Of a stretch of DNA of 64,000 nucleotides, positions 34,281 to 43,961 are shown one piece after another. The notes beneath the pieces are model-generated. The model searched no databases. It was not told the origin of the DNA and was given only the letters and a program-made list of their open reading frames with translations. Source of the DNA: Bacillus multifaciens. GTDB taxonomy: Bacteria > Bacillota > Bacilli > Bacillales > Bacillaceae_G. The stretch spans positions 1 to 64,000 of the forward strand of contig NZ_JAVBXD010000012.1 of the NCBI RefSeq assembly GCF_030756675.1, written 5' to 3'. Within the stretch, counting starts at the first letter, position 1. Each line of letters begins with the position of its first letter. The translations under genes and the position numbers were made by a program.

Positions 34281-35915
34281 ATGAAACAACATGAACGACT
34301 ACTGATAGGAATTATACTTGCCACCTCATTATTGATTTCAGCTTGTAGTAATCATTCGAGTAAATCGAAGGAAGTAAGTGAAAAACAAGTATTAAATGTA
34401 ACAATCTCAGAAGAAATTCCGTCCTTAGATACGGCAAAATCTATGAATGGTACATCAGCGCATGTCATGCAAAACATATTTGAAGGATTATATGTACTTG
34501 ATGAGAAAGATAACCCAGTGCCTGGTGTTGCAAAATCTTTTGAGAAAAGTACAGATGGAAAAACATATATATTTCATTTGCGTAAAGATGCAAAATGGTC
34601 GAATGGGGATGCTGTAACAGCACATGATTTTGTTTATTCGTGGCAGCGTACAATGAACTCGCAAACGGCATCACAATATGCATATATGTTATTTTGTATA
34701 AAAAATGCGGAAATAATAAATAGAGGAGCTTTAGCTGTAGATCAACTAGGTGTAAAAGCGATTGACGATGTTACATTAGAGGTACAGTTGGAGAAACCAA
34801 CTCCTTACTTCCTCCATTTACTGACACTTCCTATTTATTTACCACAGCACAAATCGTTTGTTGAGGGAAAAGGAAGTAAATATGGATTAGAACCAGAAGA
34901 TATGATTTACAACGGTCCATTTGTATTATCGGAATGGAAACATGAACAAGAATTTAAGTTGAAGAGAAATGATACATATTGGGATAAAAATAATGTGAAA
35001 TTAGAAGAAATTAATTTTCATATTGTAAAAGATACAGCGACAGCAGTTAATTTATATGAAACAGGTAGTATTGATCGTACGCCAATTAATTCTTCGTTTG
35101 TTGATAAATATAAAGGGAAAAGTGATTTTCATACAACGGAAGATTCTGCTATAGCTATGTTACGATTTAACCAAAAGAATTCTGCACTAGCAAACACAAA
35201 ATTACGACAATCGCTTTCTATGGCTTTAAATAAAGAAGCAGTAGTAACTCATTTTCTAAACAACGGTGCAACAGCAGCTGAAGGACTTGTACCAGAAGGG
35301 TATAAAAATGAAAAAGATGGGAAAGATTTCAGAAAAGAAAATGGTGACCTTTCCGTATATAATGTTGAAAAGGCAAAGAATCTTTGGGAAGATGCGAAAA
35401 AAGAGCTTGGTGTCGAACAAATAACACTTGAATTTTTAACGTTTGAACAAGATCAAGCGAAGCAAACGGCAGAATATATAAAAGGAGAACTTGAAAAGAA
35501 TTTACAAGGATTAACAATAAAAATAAAACCGCAACCATTTAAGCAAAAATTACAACTTGAACAAACAGGACAGTATGATATATCGATGGTTGTATGGGGT
35601 CCCGATTACAAAGATCCGATTAGTTATTTAGAATTATTTACGACAGATAATCCAAATAATAAAATGAGTTATTCCAATAAGGGATATGATAGGCTTATAA
35701 ATAGTGCGAAAAATGATTTTGTATTAGATGAGCAAAAACGCTGGAAAGCTATGCAAGAAGCAGAAAAAATCTTATTACAAGACGCTGCTATAGCACCGCT
35801 TTACCATACTGGCTCAGCATACCTTCAAAAGGAATATGTAAAAGGTATTGCAAAACATCAATTTGGCGGTGTTTATACGTATAAACATGCTTATATAGGT
35901 GGAAAAGAGAAATAG
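34281..35915 (+). CDS. Oligopeptide ABC transporter substrate-binding lipoprotein (OppA-like)
   Basis: A 544-residue lipoprotein: signal peptide ending LISACS (Cys about residue 22), then a SBP_bac_5 domain with EIPSLDTAKSMNGTSAHVMQ, GLYVLDEKDNPVPGVA and WSNGDAVTAHDFVYSWQR, the SBP_bac_5 signature (about residues 110-130). It binds oligopeptides outside the membrane. No permease or ATPase genes adjoin it, so it is an orphan receptor using a complex encoded elsewhere. AAAGGAG precedes ATG 34281. Confidence 0.85.
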   Translation: MKQHERLLIGIILATSLLISACSNHSSKSKEVSEKQVLNVTISEEIPSLDTAKSMNGTSAHVMQNIFEGLYVLDEKDNPVPGVAKSFEKSTDGKTYIFHLRKDAKWSNGDAVTAHDFVYSWQRTMNSQTASQYAYMLFCIKNAEIINRGALAVDQLGVKAIDDVTLEVQLEKPTPYFLHLLTLPIYLPQHKSFVEGKGSKYGLEPEDMIYNGPFVLSEWKHEQEFKLKRNDTYWDKNNVKLEEINFHIVKDTATAVNLYETGSIDRTPINSSFVDKYKGKSDFHTTEDSAIAMLRFNQKNSALANTKLRQSLSMALNKEAVVTHFLNNGATAAEGLVPEGYKNEKDGKDFRKENGDLSVYNVEKAKNLWEDAKKELGVEQITLEFLTFEQDQAKQTAEYIKGELEKNLQGLTIKIKPQPFKQKLQLEQTGQYDISMVVWGPDYKDPISYLELFTTDNPNNKMSYSNKGYDRLINSAKNDFVLDEQKRWKAMQEAEKILLQDAAIAPLYHTGSAYLQKEYVKGIAKHQFGGVYTYKHAYIGGKEK

Positions 35916-35929
35916 ATAAGAGGTCAAGT

Positions 35930-35963
35930 AGCTAAGTGCTTTGGAGAAGCCTTAGCTTTTTTT
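35930..35963 (+). terminator. Terminator of the OppA-like gene
   Basis: AGCTAAG (35930-35936) pairs with CTTAGCT (35951-35957), followed by TTTTTTC. Confidence 0.65.
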
Positions 35964-36004
35964 CTTATATATACAAGTTAAAAAAATGACAAAAAACCAT
36001 TTTT

Positions 36005-36083
36005 TTAGAGGGAGACGAGAGCATCTTGCCGTGCATAGAAGCGGTCAGGGCTTGTTTTGCACAGCAGCGACTTATATGTTGAG
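36005..36083 (+). repeat. Dispersed repeat B, short copy
   Basis: It begins TAGAGGGAGACGAGAGCAT, continues GCATAGAAGCGGTC, and ends CACAGCAGCGACTTATATG. The two ends match the copy at 28640-28776 on the other strand, while the middle is shorter by about 60 bases. It lies between the OppA-like gene and the two-component operon. Confidence 0.65.
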
Positions 36084-36197
36084 TAAAATAGATTTATATA
36101 GTTTAACGTCTAGAATATTTCGAAGTTTTTATGTTTTGAACATGATACTATGAGGATATGGAATATATTTCAAAACTATATAAAAAGAGGCTTGATT

Positions 36198-36896
36198 ATG
36201 AAACAACAATCTATATTAGTCGTAGACGATGATAAGGATATTGCTCAAATGATTGAAGTGTACTTGCAGCGAGAAGGTTACAAAGTTGTAAAAACTTACA
36301 ACGGAGAACAAGCATTACAGTTGTTTTTGAATAACGATATTGAACTGGTTATTCTTGATATTATGATGCCAATTATGGATGGAATTGAAGTGTGCAGGAG
36401 AATTCGAGAAAATTATAATATACTTATTATGTTTTTAAGTGCGAAATCAACGGATGTAGATAAAGTCATTGGATTAAGCACAGGGGCAGACGATTATATT
36501 GAGAAGCCATTTAGTGTAATTGAGCTGATAGCACGAGTGAAAGCACAGTTAAGAAGATATACGTATTTAAATCAATCTTCAAAACAAGTGCATGAGAAGA
36601 AGATACAAATTAGGGGATTAGAAATAGATGAAGCCTCTAGAAAGGTAATGTTATATGGAGAAGATATTAATCTTACAAAGACAGAGTATGAGATTTTGTA
36701 TCTGATGGTAACACATCCAAACCGCGTATTTACATTAGAAGAAATTTATGAAAGTGTTTGGCGAGAAACTGCCTATGAAAGCAATAATACGGTTATGGTT
36801 CATCTAGCAAGATTAAGAGGGAAGATAGACGCGAATTCAAGAGAATCAAAATTTATCCAAAATGTATGGGGAGTAGGATATAAAATTGAGAGCTAA
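36198..36896 (+). CDS. OmpR-family response regulator (VanR-like)
   Basis: A 232-residue protein: receiver domain (residues 1-120; acidic pocket VDDDKD, phospho-acceptor Asp in VILDIMMP, Lys in DDYIEKPF) and an OmpR winged helix (about 135-232; TKTEYEILYLM, NNTVMVHLARLRGKI). The start ATG 36198 follows AAAGAGG; the longer frame from 36150 has no ribosome site. The gene overlaps the kinase start by 11 bases. Sequence style is closest to VanR-type regulators, and the downstream peptidase fits a cell-wall role. Confidence 0.85.
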   Translation: MKQQSILVVDDDKDIAQMIEVYLQREGYKVVKTYNGEQALQLFLNNDIELVILDIMMPIMDGIEVCRRIRENYNILIMFLSAKSTDVDKVIGLSTGADDYIEKPFSVIELIARVKAQLRRYTYLNQSSKQVHEKKIQIRGLEIDEASRKVMLYGEDINLTKTEYEILYLMVTHPNRVFTLEEIYESVWRETAYESNNTVMVHLARLRGKIDANSRESKFIQNVWGVGYKIES

Positions 36897-37956
36897 GCTA
36901 TTTCAAGGGTTAAGAATGAAGTTATTTTTCATTTTTATATGCAGTATTGTATTAGCAACCATATGTATTGTCTTCTTTCAAAGTGCTATTAGTCATGTAT
37001 ATGGAAATATAGCAGAATTAGAGGAGAAATATTCTGTTGTATATTTTGTTATTTTTCTTATCTTCACTTCATTCTTCTTCTGTTTATTATCAAAAAATAT
37101 GATAACAAGATTAGAACAAATTAATCAAAGTGTGAAAGAAATAAGTAAGGGAAATTTAGATGTACAGATACAGACGAAGAAGAATGATGAAATTGGACAA
37201 TTAGCAATAAACATTAATAAAATGACAAACGGTTTGAAAGAGTCAATTGAAAAGGAAAAGTTGGCACAAAAGATGAAAAATGAAATGATTAGTAATATTT
37301 CTCATGATCTACGGACGCCAGTAACATCGATAATTGGTTATGTTGATTTAATAGAACGTAACCTTGATATGAACAAAGCAAATTGTCAGCAATATGTAGG
37401 CGTTGTAAAACGTAAAAGCTTTGAGTTGAAAAATCAAATAGATGATTTACTTGAATATAGTCAAATTAATTATAGAGAAATTCAGTTACATAAAGAAATA
37501 GTTTGGATAAAACAAGTAGTAGAACAAGTTATGCTTGATTTTATTCCTAAATTAGAAGCAGTTCAAATGAATTTTCATATAGAGTGTAGTGAAGACTTAC
37601 AAATAGAAGCAGATATCAGTTTGCTAGTAAGGTTGATGCAAAATGTAATTAGTAACAGCATTTTTTATGGGAAATCTGGAAAGAAAATTGATGTGCAAAT
37701 TTTTCAGGAAGATAGGAATGTTAAGATAAACATTAAAAATTACGGAAAGAGAATTTTACAAGAAGATCTCCCTTATATATTTGAAAAATTTTATCGGGGT
37801 GAAAAGTCACGAAGTGCTAATACTGGTGGAAAAGGGATGGGACTTGCGATTGCTAAAAGCATTGCCAATATTCATAAAGGTGATATTACAGTATGCAGCG
37901 ATGACAAGGGAACTGTATTTACAATCATTTTACCGCAATCTTCAACAAAACCGTAA
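36886..37956 (+). CDS. Sensor histidine kinase (VanS-like)
   Basis: A 356-residue membrane kinase: two helices (about residues 11-34 and 47-68) with a very short outer loop, a HAMP segment (70-125, ending KNDEIGQLAININKM), the H-box SNISHDLRTPVTSI with the phosphorylated His, an N-box NVISNSIFYG and a GGKGMGLAI G-box. The start is TTG 36886, overlapping the regulator gene; ATG 36916 is an alternative with AAGGG upstream. The short sensor loop suggests sensing within or next to the membrane. Confidence 0.85.
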   Translation: MRAKLFQGLRMKLFFIFICSIVLATICIVFFQSAISHVYGNIAELEEKYSVVYFVIFLIFTSFFFCLLSKNMITRLEQINQSVKEISKGNLDVQIQTKKNDEIGQLAININKMTNGLKESIEKEKLAQKMKNEMISNISHDLRTPVTSIIGYVDLIERNLDMNKANCQQYVGVVKRKSFELKNQIDDLLEYSQINYREIQLHKEIVWIKQVVEQVMLDFIPKLEAVQMNFHIECSEDLQIEADISLLVRLMQNVISNSIFYGKSGKKIDVQIFQEDRNVKINIKNYGKRILQEDLPYIFEKFYRGEKSRSANTGGKGMGLAIAKSIANIHKGDITVCSDDKGTVFTIILPQSSTKP

Positions 37957-38040
37957 GAAAGTTGTAAGTATTTCTTTCAAATGTCGTATTGATTATTTTG
38001 TACGATCTTAATATGAGACACTACAAATGGAGGGAATACG

Positions 38041-38955
38041 ATGTGGAAGAAATGGATAATAATCATGTTAATTACAATTTTAGCAGTAGGTTGGGGTTCT
38101 GTTTATTTAGCTAAGGGGATTGTTTCTGCTCTAGCTTGGTGGGGGATGCAAGCCTTTAGTTTTGTAGGTTTTATTAGTGTAATGATTTCGTTATGTGTAA
38201 TGGTAGGTAAATTGTTTTCTAGAAGTAAAATACATAAAACAACCGTTACGATATTTATTCTATCCACAGCAGCAGCTTGGCCGGCATGCTGGTTTGTTGG
38301 AATTGGACAAATCGCTTATCCGGTAAATGTTAATTCAGCTACACCGAAAGTAACAATTCGACTTCCATTTAATGAAACTGTTCGAGTAGGGTGGGGAGGA
38401 GATCGACTTCAAACAAATTACCATGCTATTGAACCAAATCAACGCTGGGCGTATGATTTTATTGCTCCGCAAAAAGGAGTGACAAATTCACAACTAGAGG
38501 ATTATGGTATATTCGGAGTGGAGGTAATAGCACCTGCATCAGGAACAGTTATATCAGTAAAAGATTCAGAAGTTGATTTAACACCAGGAAATGATAATTT
38601 TCAGTCTATGGTAGGTAATCATATATATATACGCTTGGATGAGACTGGAACATACCTTGTCCTTGCTCACCTAAAACAGGAATCTATCAAAGTGAAAGCA
38701 GGACAACACATAGAGGAAGGAACAGTAATTGCTCGAGTTGGCAACTCTGGAAATTCTAGTGAACCACATTTACACATACATCATCAACGGCAAGATCCAT
38801 CTAAGACGAGTATGTTTCTTTCTGAAGGATTACCGTTATATTTTCGTGATATAGACGGACCATCTATGCCAAAAGGGGGAAATCGTATAGAAGCTGGAAG
38901 GGATGTACCGACAGGGGATGTCATTTCTCCAAGTAAAAAAATAATAAATTCATAA
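38041..38955 (+). CDS. Membrane-anchored M23-family peptidase
   Basis: A 304-residue protein with three N-terminal helices (about residues 5-25, 33-60 and 68-93) and an external LytM/M23 domain (about 150-260). The HxH of the second zinc motif is in EPHLHIHHQ, and the region QRWAYDF supplies the Asp of the first motif; the usual first-motif His is not obvious. GGAGGG precedes ATG 38041. It follows the kinase by 84 bases and is probably in the same operon, so the TCS may control a cell-wall hydrolase. Confidence 0.75.
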   Translation: MWKKWIIIMLITILAVGWGSVYLAKGIVSALAWWGMQAFSFVGFISVMISLCVMVGKLFSRSKIHKTTVTIFILSTAAAWPACWFVGIGQIAYPVNVNSATPKVTIRLPFNETVRVGWGGDRLQTNYHAIEPNQRWAYDFIAPQKGVTNSQLEDYGIFGVEVIAPASGTVISVKDSEVDLTPGNDNFQSMVGNHIYIRLDETGTYLVLAHLKQESIKVKAGQHIEEGTVIARVGNSGNSSEPHLHIHHQRQDPSKTSMFLSEGLPLYFRDIDGPSMPKGGNRIEAGRDVPTGDVISPSKKIINS

Positions 38956-38981
38956 TTGTATGGTTTGTGTGTATTAGTATC

Positions 38982-39029
38982 ATAGGCAAAAGAATCTTCG
39001 GTATTGTACAAAGGTTCTTTTGCCTATAG
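38982..39029 (+). terminator. Terminator after the M23 gene
   Basis: ATAGGCAAAAGAATC (38982-38996) pairs with 39013-39027, with one mismatch. The stem is long but no T-run follows. Confidence 0.6.
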
Positions 39030-39117
39030 AGTAAAAATTCAAAGCATAATTGCTAACAAGAAACTGTAAAACGAAAAAGGGGCTATTTTTCGTTTTTACA
39101 TAAGTGCAGATTTTATT

Positions 39118-39158
39118 AAACAAAGGAGACCCTACCAGTTCCTACTGATAAGGTCTCC
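39118..39158 (-). terminator. Terminator of the HEXXH peptidase gene
   Basis: On the minus strand GGAGACC (39158-39152) pairs with GGTCTCC (39131-39125), followed by TTTGTTT. It stands 24 bases after the stop of the peptidase gene. Confidence 0.6.
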
Positions 39159-39182
39159 AACCTCTCACTAATTTTTAGAACG

Positions 39183-40469
39183 TTAACTACGTAAAATGTC
39201 TTGAGACCCCATTTCGTTAGCAACTGATAAAGTTATTAACTCATCAACTATGTGTGTTTTCAGAAGTGGTCGGTCAATTGCAGTTTCAGTGATTTCTCGC
39301 CAATCAAAGCAGCTACGAATTGTTTGTTTATATTTTCCGTTGCTTAATTCCTGATCTGCATCAATCATACTGTTTACGACCTTCCAATATCGCAAACCTT
39401 CAGGAGATGTCTTGTTCCAAGCTCCAGCCATTAGTTTACCAAAATAGTCACGTGCATCAAGTAAAGCATTTTTGAAATCAGTTTCTTTTCCTTGATAACG
39501 ATGTTCAAATTCTCTTTGAACATCTGGTACTTCTTCAAAGTGAGCATCATAGGCATGTTTTCCTAAATCTTGTGAAATAAGTCCTCTTTCAATCAAGTTA
39601 TTTTGGAAGATTTCCACCAAAACATCAAAAGCCCCACCAGTAAATGGTTCAGATAAATCATGTGCCTCTCTACCAACATCAGACATTTTCTTATTATTAA
39701 AAGCTTTTCGGATTTCACGTGCTTTACTTAATTCTCCCACACGTGATAGCTCGTTAACAGAGAATAAGTTTCCTTTTGTGTTCTTAAGTAGATGATTAAG
39801 TACCGAATCAAAATGCATTGAGGAGGTAATTGCAACTATGTCCCCAAACGCCTCATGGTGTCCATGATATTCCTCAGTTTCTTGACTTGTACGTGGCCAC
39901 CCAATTACAGAGTTTTTAATTGTATGTCCAGTTTCATGAGCCAGTACATCAAAATTTTCACAATATGGGTTACTGTGATCAATGCTACCATCAGGGTTAC
40001 GTCCGAAGCCAAATTCTAGAAACCCATTTCCAGAGTGAGCATTATCCCATTCTACTCGTGGAATGAGCTCAAGTTTAGGGAAGTCTCTATGGAAAAACCA
40101 CTGAATAGGGTGTCCAAAGTAATCTTCCCAGATATCTAAGACACGTCTAACCGTAGCAAACATGGTCATTGAGGAAAATGCACGATCATTAGGACTAATG
40201 TAATCAAAATGCCCCTGTGCATCAGGTTTTACAGGTGGAAAACGAGGACCTTTGTAAGGAGGACCTTCATTTGCAAATCTGTATTCCCTTTTGTCCTTAG
40301 CATCGATTACATACATCTTATCATCTTCTGGACCAGCTTTAATTGAACCTGGTGTTGCGTTAAGATAAACTATTTCTGGTTGTGCAAATCCATCTAATTT
40401 TTTATTTTGCGGATAAATAAGGAATCTTGTCCCATTTTGTATTGTATGAGCGTCTAATAATTGAGACAT
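39183..40469 (-). CDS. HEXXH (gluzincin-type) metallopeptidase without signal peptide
   Basis: A 428-residue protein with HETGH at residues 178-182 and a second motif HHEAFGD (Glu206, Asp210) 24 residues later, the layout of M4/M36-type gluzincins where that Glu is the third zinc ligand. There is no signal peptide, propeptide or membrane helix, unlike secreted thermolysin-like enzymes, so the protein is cytoplasmic or released by lysis. GGAG lies upstream of ATG 40469. It is divergent from the YukJ-family gene. Subfamily and substrate unknown. Confidence 0.7.
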   Translation of the reverse strand: MSQLLDAHTIQNGTRFLIYPQNKKLDGFAQPEIVYLNATPGSIKAGPEDDKMYVIDAKDKREYRFANEGPPYKGPRFPPVKPDAQGHFDYISPNDRAFSSMTMFATVRRVLDIWEDYFGHPIQWFFHRDFPKLELIPRVEWDNAHSGNGFLEFGFGRNPDGSIDHSNPYCENFDVLAHETGHTIKNSVIGWPRTSQETEEYHGHHEAFGDIVAITSSMHFDSVLNHLLKNTKGNLFSVNELSRVGELSKAREIRKAFNNKKMSDVGREAHDLSEPFTGGAFDVLVEIFQNNLIERGLISQDLGKHAYDAHFEEVPDVQREFEHRYQGKETDFKNALLDARDYFGKLMAGAWNKTSPEGLRYWKVVNSMIDADQELSNGKYKQTIRSCFDWREITETAIDRPLLKTHIVDELITLSVANEMGSQDILRS

Positions 40470-40910
40470 AGAACTCTCCTTTCTAAATTAAATTTCAATC
40501 TTTATTTTTAATAAAGCTGTGTTTTTTTATGCACTTCTTCAAAATAGAAAAGGAAAGGGGAAAATCTTGCATTTAAGATTATCGAATGGGCTAAACTAAC
40601 TAGAATAAATATATTTTTAGTGTGATGTAACAGTTTTGCATTGTAATGAGAATTTTAAAACTATTTTAGTTTAGTGAATTCAACTACATCATGCGAATTT
40701 TTGTTTTAATTTTATGATTAGAGTGTATAATACTAAATTTTCCCCCATTGGATTTCCTTTTGAAAGAAAGTGAATGCTAATATTAGTACTTTTTTAAACT
40801 GACTAGTCAATGATCTTTTAAAATTTCTTCTTCTGAAAACATTAAATAAGAAATTTTAAACAATAATATAATTGTTCTTAAAATAATTTATTAAACAGGA
40901 GGTTATAGAA

Positions 40911-41603
40911 ATGTCTTTAAGAAAAGGATATGGGGTTTTAAAAGGAAGAGTATTTGATACAAAAATGGGAACTTCATCAAATCCCCATTATGAAGTTCAT
41001 ATTAAAGGGGAAAAAGAAGTTGACTATCGTATAGCAATTAACATTGCATCAAAACAAGAACCATCAGAGGTATTATATTTCGTAAGCGAGGATTTTAAAT
41101 CACAAAATATCAAGATATTACCAACTTTAGAATATGGATATACTCGTATAACAAAGGAAAATCAGAATATAGCTTTAGATTATATAAGGGGAGGATTATT
41201 TAATCCCAAAAAAATGATTCCTCTTCCTGCTGAGATCGAAGGCGAAAATAATGATTTAAACGAAAAAATTCAACATTATATAGGTCAAGCACAAGAGAAG
41301 GATGCAGTGGTATATGCTTTCGGAGAAAGGTGGGGCCCAGTTTCAGAGGCGGATAAGTACTTTCACTTTTCTCCAGGTAACGGTATACACGATATTCATA
41401 TGAATCAAGGTAATGTTGGAAGATGGAAAAGCGATGATGGAATTTGGCAAGACGGAGGCATTTTGATTTACTTTGAAGAAGAAAAGAAATGGATAGGAAT
41501 ATTCTTGGCATTTCAATCACAATCTTGGTGTACAGATGAAAATGGACATGCTATAAAGTCAGTAAAAGAATGTAATCACGAGAACACTGATATTCAAGGA
41601 TAG
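40911..41603 (+). CDS. YukJ family (DUF2278) protein
   Basis: A 230-residue soluble protein. The start SLRKGYGVLKGRVFDTKMG and the block NPHYEVHIKGEKEVDYRIAIN mark the YukJ/DUF2278 family; GNGIHDIHMNQGN and WQDGGILIYFEEEKKWIGIFLAFQSQ are its conserved C-terminal motifs, with several His and acidic residues that could bind metal. GGAGG lies 9 bases before ATG 40911. Function unknown. The 441 bases upstream (40470-40910) contain no gene or clear element. Confidence 0.8.
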   Translation: MSLRKGYGVLKGRVFDTKMGTSSNPHYEVHIKGEKEVDYRIAINIASKQEPSEVLYFVSEDFKSQNIKILPTLEYGYTRITKENQNIALDYIRGGLFNPKKMIPLPAEIEGENNDLNEKIQHYIGQAQEKDAVVYAFGERWGPVSEADKYFHFSPGNGIHDIHMNQGNVGRWKSDDGIWQDGGILIYFEEEKKWIGIFLAFQSQSWCTDENGHAIKSVKECNHENTDIQG

Positions 41604-41641
41604 ATTAGTTGTTATTGTAAAAGAGGTCACGTGTAGTACAA

Positions 41642-41690
41642 AAAAGATAGATAAAACAGAATTCATCTGTTTTTATCTATCTTTTTCTTT
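41642..41690 (+). terminator. Terminator of the YukJ-family gene
   Basis: AAAAGATAGATAAAACAGA (41642-41660) pairs with 41666-41684, with one bulge; CTTTTTC follows. Confidence 0.75.
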
Positions 41691-41968
41691 TGTTATATGT
41701 TGGAACTAATGTGGAATATTGAATGAGTTTATCTTTTCTTCTAATAAAAATGTGTATGATTCTTTTCGATTTTGTAAATAAGGGATTGCTGTCTAAATGT
41801 ATATATTTATGTATTGTGTTTTGGAGAGAGTTCAACTGTTTAGTGTGATGGCGATTTGGTGCTATCTATAGTTGTCTACATTTCTTTGCATTAAAAACTA
41901 TACAGTATATGTGGCAAAAGAGATATAATAGGAGATTTTTTGTATAAAAATAGGCATTTTGACGATTC

Positions 41969-41995
41969 ACTTAAAATACACTTGAGCATAGTATT
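41969..41995 (+). promoter_or_regulatory. Possible sigma-K promoter of the SpoIID-like pair
   Basis: CAC (41968-41970) and CATAGTATT (41987-41995) are spaced by 16 bases after the AC. This resembles the sigma-K consensus (AC, 16 bases, CATAnnnTA) with one mismatch in the last base. It lies about 100 bases before the gene start. Mother-cell expression would suit a SpoIID-like product. Weak evidence alone. Confidence 0.3.
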
Positions 41996-42095
41996 TTGGA
42001 TAAAGGCTCTTATTTGTTTTGTTCATGTACTAGAAGAGGTGTGTTTAAGTAAATATTTATAAAGAAAATGAAATTTGTGAAAGGAGAGAGTAAAA

Positions 42096-43898
42096 TTGAC
42101 AAGTTATAAGTCTAATCAAGTTTCTTCAGAGAACAGTATAATAGACTCCTTTATAGAAGGAGTTTATGGCGATATAAAATCTGTGAGTAGACCTAGCGAT
42201 ATGAATGATATTCATGAACCATTGTATCGACAACCGAGCGGTAAATTCTTTGCAAAAATATATGAAAAGGATACAGAAAAGCCTATTAAGGATGCCAAAA
42301 TCTCAATTTATGAAATGACAGAAGAAGGACAAATTGCGAGACAAAATAATGTTATTACAATAAATACTGATGAATTAGGTGAGACTTCTACGGTTGCTTT
42401 ACCAGCACCTTCTAAAGAACATACCTTAGACCCTTTAGGTCCTAAGCCGTACTTTGAATATACGATAGCAATTGAAGCGGCTGGTTATGTACCTATAATA
42501 GTTCGTGGTACACAAATTTTTGCGGATGTTACGGCGAAACAAACAATGGAATTGATACCTGTTAGTGAGACGGGAGAGCGGCAGTCGGTGGGAGTAATCG
42601 ATATTCCTGAACATACATTAATTGGGCAATATCCACAGCAGATACAACAGCCGCAAGCGCATTCTACAAGACCAACTGGTAGTTATGATGTTTTTATACC
42701 TGAATTTGTTATTGTTCATGATGGGCATCCTAATGCTCCCGCGCCAAGATACAAGGTGAAATTTAAGGAGTATATAAAAAATGTGCTTGCTTCTGAAGTG
42801 TATCCTTCGTGGGGAAAGGAAGCACTTCTAGCTAATGCTCTTTGTGTGATGTCTTTTACGTTAAACCGTATATATACAGAATATTATGAAGCGAAAGGAT
42901 TTACGATTACAGGTATCACACAGTTTGATCATAAATATACTCACGGTAGGAATACTTTTGAAGAAACGGATAATGTAGTAGACGAAATATTTAAACACTA
43001 TATTGCGAAACCTGGAAAAGTTGAACCGCTTTTTGCACAATATCGTGCTGGTAAGAAGAATCCATGTCCGTATGGGAGTCAACCGGGAATGCTATATCAG
43101 TGGGGAACTGCATGTCTGGCAGAGCAAGGGAAGAATTATATGGAAATTTTGAAATATTATTACAAGGATGTGGAAATTCGTTTAGCTGAATTTATACAAG
43201 TTATTAAGCCGTTCCCTGGATTTAATTTAAAAGAGGGAGATGAAAAAGAAGCTGTTCGCACAATCCAAATGTATTTATATCACATAAGAAAAAAATACAA
43301 ATATATTCCAGAAATAAATATAAATGGAATATTCGACATGAATACAATACAAGCAGTAAAAAGCTTTCAGAAAAATTTTAAACTTGCTGAAAATGGAATT
43401 GTAGATGAACTAGCTTGGAATAAAATTACTGATATATATGTATATGTGATAAATCTTCCAGGAACTTTTCCAATTCTGCAAGCAGGTAGCAGTGGAGAAA
43501 GTGTTAAAATATTGCAAGTTCTGTTAAAAAGATTTGGATTTTATGCAGGAGAGGTCGATGGGGTTTTTGGACTGGGAACTGAGAAATCAGTGAAAGAATT
43601 TCAGAAAATTAAGAGCTTTACTGTTACAGGAGTGGTAAGGAAAGAATTATGGAGAGTTCTTGAGGAATTGCAATTTTCTATAAGGGAGTCACGAACTTCT
43701 TTACCTAACGTAACCGACAGTTCGATGCCGAATGGGACATATGAAAATGAAAATGAAAATCAACAGAGTCCTTATTTGTTTACAAACTCATCGTCTATAC
43801 ATTCATCTCCTACACCATTTATACCGGATACATCAATATATCAAAAAATATCATATCCTTATTATGGGAATTATTATTATCCTTTTATTCATTACTGA
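42096..43898 (+). CDS. SpoIID/LytB-like protein with two peptidoglycan-binding domains
   Basis: A 600-residue protein without signal peptide. Domains: disordered N-terminus (1-47), a carboxypeptidase-regulatory/transthyretin-like beta domain (48-155), a SpoIID-like domain (203-363; EYIKNVLASEVYPSWGKEAL carries the probable catalytic Glu234), two PG_binding_1 repeats (about 375-445 and 458-525), and a Ser/Asn/Tyr-rich tail (530-600). SpoIID is a lytic transglycosylase acting in spore engulfment; this protein lacks its membrane anchor. TTG 42096 follows AAAGGAGAG. A paralogue lies 63 bases downstream. Confidence 0.7.
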   Translation: MTSYKSNQVSSENSIIDSFIEGVYGDIKSVSRPSDMNDIHEPLYRQPSGKFFAKIYEKDTEKPIKDAKISIYEMTEEGQIARQNNVITINTDELGETSTVALPAPSKEHTLDPLGPKPYFEYTIAIEAAGYVPIIVRGTQIFADVTAKQTMELIPVSETGERQSVGVIDIPEHTLIGQYPQQIQQPQAHSTRPTGSYDVFIPEFVIVHDGHPNAPAPRYKVKFKEYIKNVLASEVYPSWGKEALLANALCVMSFTLNRIYTEYYEAKGFTITGITQFDHKYTHGRNTFEETDNVVDEIFKHYIAKPGKVEPLFAQYRAGKKNPCPYGSQPGMLYQWGTACLAEQGKNYMEILKYYYKDVEIRLAEFIQVIKPFPGFNLKEGDEKEAVRTIQMYLYHIRKKYKYIPEININGIFDMNTIQAVKSFQKNFKLAENGIVDELAWNKITDIYVYVINLPGTFPILQAGSSGESVKILQVLLKRFGFYAGEVDGVFGLGTEKSVKEFQKIKSFTVTGVVRKELWRVLEELQFSIRESRTSLPNVTDSSMPNGTYENENENQQSPYLFTNSSSIHSSPTPFIPDTSIYQKISYPYYGNYYYPFIHY

Positions 43899-43961
43899 TA
43901 TTATTAAATGTGTGATAGGGGTTGATCAATTAAAATAGTTGTTTAGGAAGGAGGGATTGTA

